Positions 47,028-59,312 of a stretch of DNA of 64,000 nt are shown here, piece by piece; position 1 is the stretch's first letter; each line of letters starts with the position of its first letter. A model generated the notes under the pieces. The model saw only the letters and a list, made by a program, of their open reading frames with translations. It was not told the origin of the DNA and ran no database searches. This DNA comes from Puccinia triticina. Taxonomy: Eukaryota > Basidiomycota > Pucciniomycetes > Pucciniales > Pucciniaceae. The position numbers and the translations under genes are program-made. The stretch lies in the NCBI RefSeq assembly GCF_026914185.1, contig NC_070569.1, forward strand, positions 1,612,001-1,676,000. The letters are read 5' to 3'.

Positions 47028-50000
47028 TAAAGATGGCAAACAGGACCCGGGTACCGCCCGCGGGTCCGGGTACCAGACTGATTTGTGGGCCAAACCTCAT
47101 ACCCGGCACCGCACCCAGCACCGCCAGGGCGGTGTCAGGCAGTATACTGCCAGTATACCGGCAGTACCGCCCTTAAAAAAAACACTCAAAAAAAGGTTTA
47201 GATTGTGTTTCTTTGGTCTGTACTCATTCTACTACTATAATATTTCTCCCCCCCTTGTCTCTTGTCTCTGTTGCCTTTCCTTTCTTTGCTTGCTGAATAT
47301 CATCCTTCCACTTAGCCAAGGTCCCTACCGCAATCTTTCCCTTCTTTGAATAGAAAGTCACCGTCATACCTCTGCTTAAGGACTGAGCTGAGAGCTTGTG
47401 CCTTCTTGTTGAAATATAATCGCGCCCAAAGCTGAACGCCTGCTCCACATCAACAGAGGTTGCTGTAATTGTTTAGATGGTTGAATCGGATGATTAGTTA
47501 ATTCAACACATGAAAGATTTCTCTAAATTTCAAACTCACCCCGACAGCTCAAGACGTCCAGTGCCATATATAAGAGACCCCCATGAGTTTTTCCAGAAAT
47601 CTTTTGCTGGAGCCACCACCTCAGCGGATTTACGGGTTCGTTACCATCCAGTATGAGTCCCCCGGCAAGCCAAGCATCCAACGGGTCAGACAAGAGGTGT
47701 CCGCCTCAAGGTGCAGCAGCACTACCAAGTCCGGCAAGCATGCTGGTCCTAGGCTGTGGAATATTAAGGTGGATATTAGTCTTCAGGATGACAAAACCAA
47801 CTGAGTTTTTGTCAAAAAACGGAGAACTTTACCTTGGAAGTAATTGTGTTTACTGTTGATGATGCCACAGGGGTTGAATTTGGTGGTTCAGGCTTATAAA
47901 ATGTTACCCACATATCCCGAGTCAGTTGTATAGCTTTGGCAATCCATTCCGGCTACCATTTGGCTGATTTGAAGTACTCGTCCCTAAAAGATGGATGAAG
48001 GACTGGATTGAAATGTATTAGATCAAACGCATGAGATGTAGATAAGAAACTTCAACATACCAATTGCAATCCTATAAAGAGAGGATGTATCGGTTAGGCT
48101 GTAATATTTGTTGGTTATTTTCAAACCAAGCCGACAGGCATTCCTTAAAGCGGGTGGATATTTAGAACAACTGATTGCTGTTGATAGATGTTCAGTTATT
48201 TGATCAATGAACATGACAATGTTTGCCAAGCAATCCGAGCCTGTTACCAACACTTGAAGCGTAATCTTGTAGAAACGGTTGAGCACATCGACCAAATCAT
48301 GAGCCAAGTCCAAGTCTGACTGGTTCAAATAGTACTTCCGGTCAAACCCATGCCGTTTATGACACTGCCACTTGAGGCTGGGGTGAAGCATTAGTTGTAG
48401 ATATATGAGGAAATCTGGAAAAATAATGACTTACATGGCGGACTCGCATCTGATAATGCCCTGGAGTTGCAAAAGAGTTGAATTCCATTGGGTACGTACG
48501 TCGCGTTCAATTGTATGAGGTGTTGCACACCCCATTTCAGCGCAGATATTGGGAAAGTGAGCCTTGGAGTTTGGGGAGTACCTCAGTTTCTTAGCAACAG
48601 CACAAAACTGTAAAATAAGGTGTCAGTTCTGATTCCTTCAATCAATATAATCAATTTAAGGTCTTACTTTAGCCAGAGATCTTCTGCAGCAATCACTTGT
48701 ATAGCAATCATCATTGTCCTCATTGCTAGCATTATCAATGTCGTCCAGACTGAGCAATTCAGTATCATCTGAGTCTTGTCCGTTGATAGAATCCCGCTCG
48801 CTTCCAATATCTTCTTCATCAGATTGGTCGTCTATCTCGCGGGTGAAGCTGGGAGAAAAGAGAGACTCAGGGGCGAGGGCCTGAATCCAAAACAAGGTGG
48901 AGTGGTGCTTACGGCCTTATCTGCAGTGCTGCATTGTCATTGTCGGATGATTCCAAAGTGTCTGAGCCGTCAGGGACCGTTGTTGTTGGATTTTGTGAAG
49001 ACTTTGCTTTCTTCTGAGCTCCAAAGGGGCGGAGGATACTTTGGACAATCAAGTTAAGCACATGGGCGAAACAACGTACCCACTGTGCCTCCCCTTGGAA
49101 GCAAGTCAACTTGAGCTTCTTGAGCTTGTTTACCATGACTTTGTTGTTGGAAGCGTTGTTGCTTACTATCCCCCATATCTGAAGTAAATAAGAATGTTCA
49201 GCCTTTGGAGCGATCAAAAGAAGACAATGTGGACCAAAAAAAGATGATGAAAGTCTAACCTTTTGCTGAATCCCAAATTTCTCAACTACCAGACGTACCG
49301 TCTCAGCTAAGTATTCACTAGTGTGACTCTGGGAGAGACAAATAAAGTCAAGAGGCATGGCCTCTAGCGTTGCTTCTGTATCTATATCGCCGGTTTCATG
49401 GAGTTCTAACCGGTAGATCACAACCCCCAGGATGTCAAACCCGTTGGGGGACTGCCACACATCCACACCTAAGTACATTGCCCCGGTGTGTGCCTAAGAT
49501 AACATTGAACAAGGGTCAGCCAACAAATCAATATTAAATGAAACTGACTCACTTTCAAAACAGAACAGTAGCTCTGTTGTATTGCTGAGTAAAGCATGTG
49601 GATGTCACTCGAAACCGTTTGTCTGCATGGTAAGTTCTTGTCAACTGTTGGATGGAGGATTGCCCAATGGCTAGGATCAGCCAGAGCTGAAAAGGGCCTC
49701 GCCGCCTCGGCACACCATACCGCACAGAGTTGGGCAACCTAGTTGGGTAGTTTAAATGTCAGCTTTCTTATCACAATCAATTCACACATTAAGATTTTTA
49801 CCTCTTTTGGATTGATGTCTCCGGTCCCCCTGATTCCACAACTGGCCAAATTGGATTTCTTTTTGTCCTTGGCTTGTTTCCGGAGGCAGATTGAAGCGTG
49901 TTTGTTTAAGTTTCCACAAGAGGAGTCCGATGTTGGGTGGTTGATTATTGTTCCACATCTGATTAAGGATGTTAGCTCATAGATTATTTTGGAAGAGAGA

Positions 50001-50639
50001 CTTAGAAGACAGATTCAATCTTACATTTGGCAAGGATAAGCAATCATTCGGCGACCGTGCTTGTCAAGCTGATTGGACAGCTCGGGTGTCGCATATGATT
50101 TGTAGCTGGAACTGATTCCATTTGTAGCTACTTTCTGAGCCTTTCCTGGATAATTACTTAGTCAGAAAGCAATGTCGAACTATATTGAAATAGAAAATGG
50201 AAGGTTTTACACACATAACTCTTCCTTGTCAGTGAGAGGGCGTCCTCCAGACGCAGGCGGCTGACTGCTAGATGGAGTAATATTGAGAGGAGTTTTGCTG
50301 GCTGCCTTGGGTTTGTCATTTGCAGGGGGTGAGGCGGATGAATCACGGGATGGGTTGGCTTTTTTTTGCTTGCGGGTGGCCATCGCAGGTTGGTTTGTGG
50401 TTGGATGTCAAGGTGGAACTTGATTTCCGGCTTGGACTTCCCGTCCAAATCCCCCTACCCCCGGCGGGGGTAGGGGGATATGGACGGGGATGGCGGGTAT
50501 GTCTGGGCGGTACCCGGTTGTGTGCCTTTTTTTTGGGAAAATCACGTACCCAGCACCGCACCCGGCACCGCCGGACGGGTGTCAGGCGGGTACAAGCGGT
50601 ACCCCCTGGGTGGTACCGGGTACCTCTTTGCCATCCCTA
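47028..50639 (-). mobile_element. hAT-2 DNA transposon inserted in the 41-bp array
   Basis: 3,612 bp. TIRs start TAAAGATGGCAAACAGG on the left and TAGGGATGGCAAAGAGG in the complement of the right end, each followed by CCCGG/GGTACC. The TSD CTGTGGAG lies at 47020-47027 and 50640-50647. It encodes a multi-exon transposase on the minus strand. The termini differ from hAT-1, so this is a different hAT family. Confidence 0.92.
47224..50384 (-). pseudogene. hAT transposase with two nonsense codons (hAT-2)
   Basis: Starts MATRKQKKANPSRDSS at 50384. A BED-like finger lies near 49950-49860 (CGTIINHPTSDSSCGNLNKH). The RNase-H-like core begins MYLGVDVWQSPNGFDILG, and the dimerisation domain ends the protein (VEQAFSFGRDYISTRRHKL, stop at 47224). 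The motif that normally reads DNASNN reads SNNASNNK, so the second catalytic Asp appears to be Asn. In-frame TAG at 47955-47953 and TGA at 47708-47706 break the C-terminal part. Several GT-AG introns separate the blocks. Not a functional transposase as read. Confidence 0.88.
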
Positions 50640-50762
50640 CTGTGGAGTTTGCTCCCACAAAAACTGCTTTAGCAGTTTGATCTCAGGAAAACTGCTTTAG
50701 CAGTTTGCTCCCAGGAAAACTGCTTTAGCAGTTTGCTCCCAGGAAAACTGCTTTAGCAGTAT
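50640..50762 (+). repeat. 41-bp array, segment 3
   Basis: Three to four variant units (TTTGCTCCCAGGAAAACTGC then TTTAGCAG) to the right of hAT-2, confirming that the transposon split the array. 50763-50929 beyond it holds no feature except a small inverted repeat CCATTACGATACATGTGTCG at 50923. Confidence 0.9.
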
Positions 50763-51069
50763 TTGTAGCGGCCGGCCAAGATTTCCCCATGCGCTGAGAA
50801 ATTCAGATCTGCGAGGCCGATACATTGCAGCAGTAGCGCATCGTTACAGCAATGTGCTACAACTTTCAAAAAATACATGAATTTTTTGCCGCTTCCGATG
50901 CTCTGTATTGGCCATTACGATACATGTGTCGTAATGGTTTCACGGTTGCTGCTCGGCGAGCAGCACATGCCTGTACCTGCTCGGCAAGCAGGTACTTGTT
51001 CCCACTTGACTTCGCAGCGGCTACAGGTATCTGCTTGACGAGCAGGTCAACCTGCTTACAAAGCAGGTA

Positions 51070-52525
51070 AAAGCACCTGCTTGGCGAGCAGGTCATCATG
51101 ATGGCCGAGCAGGTAGAGGTACCTGCTCGGCAAGCTTTTACCTTCTCGGCGAGTAGGTCAACCTGCTGGCCGAGCCGGAGCAGCACTGTACCTGCTCGGC
51201 GACCAGGTCATCCTGATGTCCGAGCAGGTAAAAGTACCCTCTCGGCGAGCTTTTACCTGCTCGGCCAGCAGGATGACCTGCCGGCCGAGCCGGAGCAGGT
51301 ACCTGTAACTGTACCTGCTCGGCAAGCAGGTCATCCTGATGGCTGAGCAGGTAAAAGTAGCCTCTCGGCGTGCTTTTACCTGCTTGGCGAGTCGGTCAAC
51401 CTGCTCCGAGCAGGTACTGTTACCTGCTTGGCCAGCAGGATGACCTGCCGGCCGAGCCGGAGCAGGTAAGCAGGTCATCCTGATGGCCGAGCAGGTAAAA
51501 GTAGCCTCTCGGCGAGCTTTTACCTGCTTGGCGAGTCGGTCAACCTGCTCCGAGCAGGTACTGTTACCTGCTTGGCCAGCAGGATGACCTGCCGGCCGAG
51601 CCGGAGCAGGTACCTGTAACTGTACCTGCTCGGCAAGCAGGTCATCCTGATGGCCGAGCAGGTAAAAGTACCCTCTCGGCGAGCTTTTACCTGCTCGGCG
51701 AGTAGGTCAACCTGCTCGCCGAGCAGGTGCTCAGGTGCCTGGCGACAAGGCACAGTTACCTGCCTGGCCAGCAGGTTGACCTGCTCGCTGACCAGGTACC
51801 TGAACCTGCTCGGCCAGCAGCTTGGCAGGTTGACCTACTGGCGAAGCAGGTATAAGTATCTGCTCGGCAAGCAGGCTGACCTGCTCGCCAAGGAGGTACC
51901 TCTAAGTGATCGGCCAGCACTGCTCGCCAGTCTGAGCAGTCTGCTTGGACCGGCAAGTCGACGTCTTGGACCAGCAAGCAGGCTCCGGCCACTGTGGTTC
52001 GACGTGCTAACTGCCGGAGGGCTCCTCCCCGGGAAAGTTATCCGGGGAGGGTAACTTCTCCCCGGAGAGTTTCTCTTGACCAGTTCGATTTCGTTGGATG
52101 AGCTAACAACCGATGATTCAAAATCATCGGCTGTTGACCCACCGATGATTCGAAATCATCGGTGAGTTAACAGCCGATATTCATTTTGCTCGGTGGGTCC
52201 GCAACCGAGCTTTCATATGATCGGTTATGAATGACCGATCATATGAAAGCTCGGTTGAACTGTCAACTGAGCTTCCATTGCTCGATTGGTGGCGGGCGAG
52301 GTTAACTCGGCTGGCCACTGATCGAGGAATTCAATTCCTCGGCCAGACAGCCTGCCGATTTTGGCTCGGCCGCGGAGCAGCCGAGTTTGAATCGGGTGGC
52401 AAAACCCTTGGGTTACTGTCCCCCGATGTCAATTCGGATGCGGATTGCATCGGATGCGCGCAACCAATGTTAAATCGGTTGTGTGCATCCCAGACTAACA
52501 GGGATGCACACATCCGAGGCTTATA
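51070..52525 (-). repeat. Array of consecutive palindromes (right arm)
   Basis: Mirror copy of 36280-37735, with the same hairpins in reverse order and only a few substitutions. Confidence 0.88.
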
Positions 52526-52934
52526 TGCTGGCAGTGTTGGGTACCTGCTGGCTGTGGCGGGTACCCACAACGGGTTTTCCAGGGCCATCTCTAGCGACCA
52601 TGACAGGATCCCAAACTTGCCCTGCACACCAATGATGTGAGAGGCTGAGTTGAAGCTCGGAGAAAGTCAGTCAACCAGTCCTGATCACCATCTATTTGTT
52701 TTTTATCCATCCAGAGGAAGGCAGGCCTCTACCAACCACCAAGTCAGAAAAAAACTTTGAAATCTTGGAGAGGGCCAAAATACACATTTGCTTTAAGATA
52801 ACAAGTGGCATACAGATAAGTTTTTTTTTCCCAGTTGGCCTGTGCCCACTCCTTCAACAGTATCAAGTCAACAAAAATTAAGCTTCATCAAACACTTTGA
52901 ACTTCAGTGCCCCCACAACTAGCTTGACTTCAAT

Positions 52935-53185
52935 CTAAAAGGAGCCCTTTCAATAGCAGTCATTGAAGGGAGTACACTCCTTTTGATGGCAGCAATTGAA
53001 GGGAGTACACTTCTTTTGATGGCAGCCATTGAAGGGAGTACACTTCTTTTGAAGGCAGCTATTGAAGGGAGTACACTCCTTTTGATGGCAGCCATTGAAG
53101 ATATTACACTCCTTTTGATGGCAGCCATTGAATGGAGTAAACTCCTTTTGATGGCAGCCATTGAAGGGAGAAAACATTCCTTTCA
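52935..53185 (-). repeat. 33-bp tandem repeat (right arm)
   Basis: Mirror copy of 35620-35870. Confidence 0.9.
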
Positions 53186-53204
53186 ATGGCTGGTACAACC
53201 TGGC

Positions 53205-54317
53205 TGTCAGCCGGGCTACTAGACTACGTTAGAGCCCAGCTAACTACTCTACATGCTATGCATACTATTAGCGGCGCAGAGCGCCAAGTAGTCGCGAAAC
53301 CTACACAGCTTCAGCGACTACGACTTTCGGAGCATTGAGTGCGGCGCAGAGCGCCGCAAATAAGAATATGAATATGCAAAAAAGCCTCCCCTTGATTGAT
53401 TGATAGAATCAAGGAGAGAGCGTACAAACTCCGGCCGCAGGTATCGGCCAGAGAAAGAATAGTAGCCATGATCCAACAACCCGTTCTCAGGCCAAGAGAA
53501 CGGGTTTGCTATTGTTGAACTAACAAAAAACCCGTAGAACATTCTACAGGAAACGGCCGGAGGAGAGTAGCGAAGAAGTAAACTGCTGCGTCTCCCCCGG
53601 CCAAAGATGAACTACCACGAAAGCGTCATCAAGAGTGGAACTCTTCCTCGGACCGAGGAAGAGTAATACCTGCTGTTGAGTAAAGAGGACAGGAGCTATG
53701 CGAGCAATAGAACGCTCTACTACTCCTGTCCTAACTAGTTCTTCCCGCGGCTGAGAAGCCGCGATGAATTTGGAAATAGACCAGCGACCCTACCGGTCGC
53801 CGCAAGGATATATAAAGGGAGGCTTCTGAGCGAGAAGGGGCCTCCCCAGATTCAGACCAACCACCTCGTCGCCGTACCAGCCCCGCCCTGTCTATCCGAC
53901 CGGTCGCTCGCCTGTATTGTCACGATCTCGGTTTGTTGAGTCGTTTGCCGTCCTTTTCCGCGGACCCTCTTCACAAGTAAGTCCGCCGTTTTCATTTCTT
54001 TATCGGGATCTCTATCCCCTAGCCTGGGAACGATTATTCGTTTGAAAAACACCCTTAGTCGGGCCCCAGAAGTCACAGGTCTCATAACCACCCCTGCGCA
54101 TCTATTGCGCAGGCCCTGTAAGACCATCGGAGGGCACTTAAATACCCCAGGCGCTCCTGGCCCCTCCGTTACAACCCTTTTGGGTTTCCTCTTAAAAATA
54201 ACTTTAAGTTATTTTTGCCTTTCCACCGCGCTCCTATTGCGCTTACCACCGCACTGCGGCGCAGTCACCGGTGTAGCTAGAAGAGTTCACCTACTCTTGG
54301 CATCACCGCGCCTGACA
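53205..54317 (+). repeat. 5' LTR, right Gypsy copy
   Basis: 1,113 bp. TATA box at 53809, splice donor at 53977. Confidence 0.95.
53809..53816 (+). promoter_or_regulatory. LTR TATA box (right copy)
   Basis: TATATAAA. ATG triplets occur upstream in the LTR (for example near 53763) but none from here to 55559, which places the RNA start just downstream. Confidence 0.7.
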
Positions 54318-55559
54318 ATTGGGGGTCTGGCCGGGAACAAAACCTTTTTTACCCATAACCCCATAATCTACATAGTTTTTTTCGTTTATCCAACGAAATA
54401 AACCGAACCAAACCCACTCCTAAGCTTACTTAAGCTTACTTAACTCTTACGTCAAGTCTAAAACTCCGCGCTCTGAGCGCAGTAGGCAATATTGCCCCTT
54501 TAAACTTAATTTATTAAGTTTAGTGCCGCTCCCTACCCGCTCTCAATCGCGTACTACCCGCGCTACCTAGCGCAACCTACTCATAGCACTCGTGCTCTCT
54601 ACCTGCTCTCCGCAGCTCGCCACCTGCGCTACCTAGCGCAGAACTATCCTCGCGCTCTTTCGCGCTATCCAACCGCTCTCCATAGAGCAACCTAAACCGC
54701 GATCTCTTCGCGCGTATCTTCAGAAGCCTTTAACCCTTCTGTACCATCCTCTTTACCGCAGAAAAATAACTCCTTTTTCTGACAAAAGATTTCTTTTTTT
54801 TTCATTCTTTTTCAGTGGAATTACAGAGAAACGCTGAACTGATTCAGTATTATCTCCGTTATCTCAAAGAACAGAGAGAAGAACGTGCCCGGAATTACGT
54901 CCCTACCGCCTGGGAGAAGCTTTCGTACGCCGAGCAGCTCAAGATCGCCACCGACCGAATTGAACGCGAACAAAAAGAAAGTATCGAAGGAAAACTTCGA
55001 TTTCAGCTTTTTTTACGTGAACACCGCGCTCGCAAAGCCAAAGCTCGTCTAGAACGCAAAAGTGAGCTCGAAATTCCTACCTTTTTTTAACTACCCTTGT
55101 TAAAATAAGCGCTAACCCTCAATCTCTTTTCTCTACAGTGGTTTGGAAAACCCAATCCAAAAAGAATCTCGCAGCCGCTGCTGCCCCGAAGCTCGAAGTA
55201 GACGTTCCGTTGAAGAAACCTACTAGTACGTTTTATCTCGCTTCTATTCCGCACCGCCGGTAGAGCTAACAATCGTTCTTGCTCTGGTAACATTAGTGCC
55301 TGCTCTGAAACCGACCTATATCGCCGGTACTATACGCCACCCGAGAGATACTCGTAAGTAACTACCTCCTGCGAAATCACTCGCCCATCACCCCCTTTTA
55401 CTGACTCCTCTTCTGTATTGTCGCAGCGGAAATCAAACCTGCTCCCGCTGAGAATTTAGAGGACATTGAAGTCAGCGACTCAGAACCGGAAGTCGAAAGT
55501 TAGTCCATTTCTTTTTACTAAAAAGACTGACTATTTGAAAATAAACACTAACTACCAAA
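53817..55559 (+). promoter_or_regulatory. ATG-free leader of the Gypsy RNA (right copy)
   Basis: I read all 1,743 bases and found no ATG. Introns inferred: 53977-54815 (GTAAGT), 55062-55138 (GTGAGC), 55226-55296 (GTACGT), 55354-55426 (GTAAGT) and 55499-55579 (GTTAGT), all ending AG. CTAAC/CTGAC branch-site candidates lie at 55112, 55266, 55401 and 55548. The primer-binding region at 54318-54337 lies within the first intron. Confidence 0.85.
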
Positions 55560-56133
55560 ATGTCTACCTGCTCTTCCAGACCTGACCTCGAAGGACCCCT
55601 TGCCACTCCGAAGAGAGGCAGCCGCAAAGGGTCCGCCATCGGAGGCTCCGTTGTCGGAGGATCTGTTGGAGGAGGATCCAGCGGACTTCGAGGTCCCGCT
55701 TTGGTTCAAGAAGAACATGGACCCAGCTCCGAGCACCTCGAAAGCCAAAGATCCGGTGAGAACGGCCAAGGAGCTGGAGGAAGAGCAAGTCAAGATGATC
55801 CAGAACTTGGTGTACGTCCACCGAGCCAACTGGAGACAATGCATCGCTCTCCAAGCTCAAGGATCTCCGGAGAAGCTCAAAGCCGCTCTACGCGCAGCTC
55901 AAGAGAGCCAAAAAGCGGCTCAAAAGTTCCTCTCCCGAAAGGAGTTAGAGGCCTTCGTGGAGGGTTGGAACCCCTGGACGGTGAAGAAACAGATCGCCCC
56001 TCCAGCGAGGACTTCGAAAAAACGAAAAGCTCCTCCAACGGATCAAACCAACCAGCTCCGCAGAGACCGCGCCAGATGGGCTCAAGTCATGAAGGCAGCG
56101 AACACCTTAGAACAAGCTTACGACCAGATGTAG
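54816..56133 (+). CDS. Spliced accessory protein of the Gypsy element (right copy)
   Basis: Exons 54816-55061, 55139-55225, 55297-55353, 55427-55498 and 55580-56133, preceded by a leader exon ending at 53976. All junctions fall after the first base of a codon. Joining CACAA to TGGAA makes ACAATGG, a good start context. Two further junctions also make A|TG codons. The total coding length of 1,017 nt is divisible by three and ends at a TAG at 56131. The product is the same charged, helical 338-residue protein as in the left copy, with a few substitutions. The gag-pol ATG at 55560 lies inside the last intron, between its branch site and acceptor. Function unknown. Confidence 0.74.
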
Positions 56134-59100
56134 TTGATAGAGATTTTATTTTCCATATGTTTGATAACTTGTATGGAAATTTGTCTACATTGCATAGTAA
56201 CTCTAGCAACCAGTATAAGTTTACAAACAAGAAAATTGTGGAATGTCATACTTCTATTATTAACACTCTTGAATCTGCTGTCAGTCGTGCAATAAACATG
56301 TCTCAAGAACATTTTGTTAAAATCCCTGAGTTTCGCCAAGATATTGGAGAGATTAAGAGTAAAATGAGTGAGATAACAAAAAGCCTTGAGAATATGACTG
56401 GTACAAATCAAAGTCTACAAGACAAACTTACGGACATTGACATTGATATGGCAGATTTTAAAAGCCAAATGTTGTCTACCTTGAAAACTGAGGTTATCAA
56501 AGTAAACAGAGAGCGTGAGGAACATCAATCCGCCCAGTTACAAATTTTGATAGACCTAGTGAGTCATCAAGAAGATAACATGAAAGAGATGGTGAATAAA
56601 ATTAACATCTCCACGGCAGAGAAAATCAGCTCTCTGAAACAAGAGATAAAAACTCTTAAACAAAATGTAGCAGGAATACAGACCCCCCCGCATCTGAGTC
56701 ATAACCCCGAATTTGCTCAGACGGAGGAAGTTAGGTTTAACAATCCTTTACTAAATAATAGGAACAGAGTGTTCCAATACCAAGAAAGGTCTCCACCTCC
56801 TAAGGAAGAGGAACCAACCAGGTCATCACGCCCAAACGCGGCCAGTGATTCCCAACCTTACCAGGACCAACCAAGACAGACTACTTCTTTCATGAATAGT
56901 TTAGATCCAGTGACCAAATGCAAACTGATGCCGCCAATGAAAGAATGGCCTAAATTCTCTGGAGAAGGAGAATATGATCATATCCACTTCATAGATTACG
57001 TAGATCATCTCCTTGAATGTTACGAAGCTACTGACGAAGTAGTAACGGCCAGATTACCAAGGTTATTTGAAGGCGTAGCTTTAGACTGGTTCGTCAGAAA
57101 AAATAAATCTGTCGGAAAAATAAGCTGGGAAGAGTGGAAAAAACTGATCCACAAACAGTTTGGTACAGACGTCTGGGAGGACAAAATGCTAGCCGCATAT
57201 GAGAATGATTTCTTTGATCCTACCAAAGATGACCCATATAAATGGTGTCTGAGTCAGAAGAAAAGGATTGATTGTATCTATAACCAACCTGCTCAGAAAT
57301 TTGTCACTAAGAAAATCTTGAAAAAGTGCCCTAATTACTTAGAACATGATGTAATGTGCAGGTTGAAAGATGCAGACGTAGACTTGTCTGAATTAGTAGC
57401 CACCATAGAAATAATTATTGTGGCTAAGAAATTGGACAGGAAACCCAAGACATACGACGAAAGGCGTAATCTAGCTCCTAGAGAAAACACGGCTGCAGAA
57501 AGAAAAAATGCAGAGGTACCTACTAGAAAACCAAATAGTATTGAGTGTTATAATTGTGGAGAGAAAGGCCATAAGAGACCTGATTGCCCTAAACCCCGTA
57601 AACGCATCAACAATATAGAAGTAAAGTCAGATGAAGATGACCTATCTGATACGGGATCCCAATTCGACATCATCAGTATAGAGCCTGAAGTTGGAGATTG
57701 CCTTGATGAACCAGAAATTAATGCCAAATGTAACGTAATACAAGCTGATCTAGGCGATCCATTGTGTATTACGGTAATCCAAGGAGATTCCAATTTGCCA
57801 CAGAAATGGAACTCTTCACTGGGAGTTGGGCACGTATCAGACGCCAAACTGATGACAAATAAACCAGAAGAAGGCATGAGTTATACTTTGGGAAAAACTA
57901 GCTATACAACAGTTATCTTCGATGAGAGAGAAGTCAGAGCTCTTTTAGACATTGGAGCATTTTGTTCTTGCACTAGCACCAATTTACTAGACTCTTGTTA
58001 CCCTGACTGGAAAAATAACCTTCTCCCTACGCCCAAGGCTAAATTTAGCAGTTGTAACTCAGCCCTCAAACCAATAGGGATAATTAAGTTACCTCTTATT
58101 TTTCCGCACACAAAAGGTTCTTTGAGATTACACATAGAATTTGTAGTCCTAGAAGATGCTGTGTGTGATTATCTCATTATAGGTAATGATGCATTCTGCT
58201 TATATGGAATAGATGTAATTCAAAGCAAAAACAGATACTACACTATAGGTGGTGATTGGAAAAGAAAGTTTGAGATATGTAACATTAGCTTTCAGAACCC
58301 TCCGGGTAAAAGTCATGAGAATAAAGAACTGATCAAGTTCAGTCAAAATTATATGTCTCAAGCTGCTATTAGTAGTAATTTAACCGCAGAACAACAATCA
58401 GATGTATTGCAAGTCTGCTTTGAGCATGAAGAAGCTTTTTGCACAAAGGAGGAACCCATAGGGAATATCTCAGGCCATGATATTGAGATAGAACTTACGT
58501 GTCAGCCCCCCTACCCTCCAGCGTTACGGAGAGCCGCCTATCCTTCCAGCCCTAAGTCTAGGGAAGCCTTAGAGATCCACATCAAGGAACTTTTAGAGCT
58601 TAAGGTTTTGAGGAAAGTAGGCCATAATGAACAAGTGGAAATAACTACGCCCGTAATTATAGCATGGCATAATGATAAATCCCGTATGGTAGGAGATTTT
58701 AGAGCCCTCAATAATTACACCAAGGCAGACAATTATCCTATTCCAAGGATAGATCATTCACTGCATAATTTGGCGAAAGCTAAATACATCACGACAATGG
58801 ATGTTCTTAAAGGGTTCCATCAAATACCTATTAAAGAAGAGAGCAGAAAATTTATGAGAATAATCTGCCATCTAGGAGTATATGAATATTTAAGGATGCC
58901 ATTTGGTATAAAAAATGCTCCGTCACACTTTCAGCGTATGATGGACACAATATTTGGATCTTTTATTAGACAAAGTTGGATGATGATTTACATAGATGAC
59001 ATTATCATATATTCTATAAACTGGGAGGATCATTTAGAAAAAATAAGATTGGTCCTCCGTACAGCTATTACAGCGGGTTTGAAAATGTCAATCAAGAAAT

Positions 59101-59312
59101 GCAACTTTGGTTTTCAAGAGCTCAAGGCTTTAGGTCATATAGTCTCCGGATTATCTCTAGCCATAGATCAAAACAGAGTAGCAGCAGTTCTGCTTAAACC
59201 TATGCCGCAGACAATGACAGAAATGCAGTCATTCTTGGGATTTTGTAGTTATTACAGACAACATATCCCTAAAATTTGCAAACATCTCGAAAAGTTTATA
59301 CGAGTTGCGTAG
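55560..59312 (+). CDS. Gag-protease-RT polyprotein (right Gypsy copy)
   Basis: Same 1,250-codon ORF as the left copy, including the DIG protease variant and the early stop before RNase H. RT differs at one residue near position 1130 (DTIFGS against DKIFGS). The start is the first ATG of the unspliced RNA (AAAATGT). Confidence 0.88.
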   Translation: MSTCSSRPDLEGPLATPKRGSRKGSAIGGSVVGGSVGGGSSGLRGPALVQEEHGPSSEHLESQRSGENGQGAGGRASQDDPELGVRPPSQLETMHRSPSSRISGEAQSRSTRSSREPKSGSKVPLPKGVRGLRGGLEPLDGEETDRPSSEDFEKTKSSSNGSNQPAPQRPRQMGSSHEGSEHLRTSLRPDVVDRDFIFHMFDNLYGNLSTLHSNSSNQYKFTNKKIVECHTSIINTLESAVSRAINMSQEHFVKIPEFRQDIGEIKSKMSEITKSLENMTGTNQSLQDKLTDIDIDMADFKSQMLSTLKTEVIKVNREREEHQSAQLQILIDLVSHQEDNMKEMVNKINISTAEKISSLKQEIKTLKQNVAGIQTPPHLSHNPEFAQTEEVRFNNPLLNNRNRVFQYQERSPPPKEEEPTRSSRPNAASDSQPYQDQPRQTTSFMNSLDPVTKCKLMPPMKEWPKFSGEGEYDHIHFIDYVDHLLECYEATDEVVTARLPRLFEGVALDWFVRKNKSVGKISWEEWKKLIHKQFGTDVWEDKMLAAYENDFFDPTKDDPYKWCLSQKKRIDCIYNQPAQKFVTKKILKKCPNYLEHDVMCRLKDADVDLSELVATIEIIIVAKKLDRKPKTYDERRNLAPRENTAAERKNAEVPTRKPNSIECYNCGEKGHKRPDCPKPRKRINNIEVKSDEDDLSDTGSQFDIISIEPEVGDCLDEPEINAKCNVIQADLGDPLCITVIQGDSNLPQKWNSSLGVGHVSDAKLMTNKPEEGMSYTLGKTSYTTVIFDEREVRALLDIGAFCSCTSTNLLDSCYPDWKNNLLPTPKAKFSSCNSALKPIGIIKLPLIFPHTKGSLRLHIEFVVLEDAVCDYLIIGNDAFCLYGIDVIQSKNRYYTIGGDWKRKFEICNISFQNPPGKSHENKELIKFSQNYMSQAAISSNLTAEQQSDVLQVCFEHEEAFCTKEEPIGNISGHDIEIELTCQPPYPPALRRAAYPSSPKSREALEIHIKELLELKVLRKVGHNEQVEITTPVIIAWHNDKSRMVGDFRALNNYTKADNYPIPRIDHSLHNLAKAKYITTMDVLKGFHQIPIKEESRKFMRIICHLGVYEYLRMPFGIKNAPSHFQRMMDTIFGSFIRQSWMMIYIDDIIIYSINWEDHLEKIRLVLRTAITAGLKMSIKKCNFGFQELKALGHIVSGLSLAIDQNRVAAVLLKPMPQTMTEMQSFLGFCSYYRQHIPKICKHLEKFIRVA

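Noticed and set aside
46303..47349. ORFs of 177-284 codons over the 41-bp array
   Set aside because: Products of a tandem repeat open in several frames on both strands, with no promoter or conserved domain.
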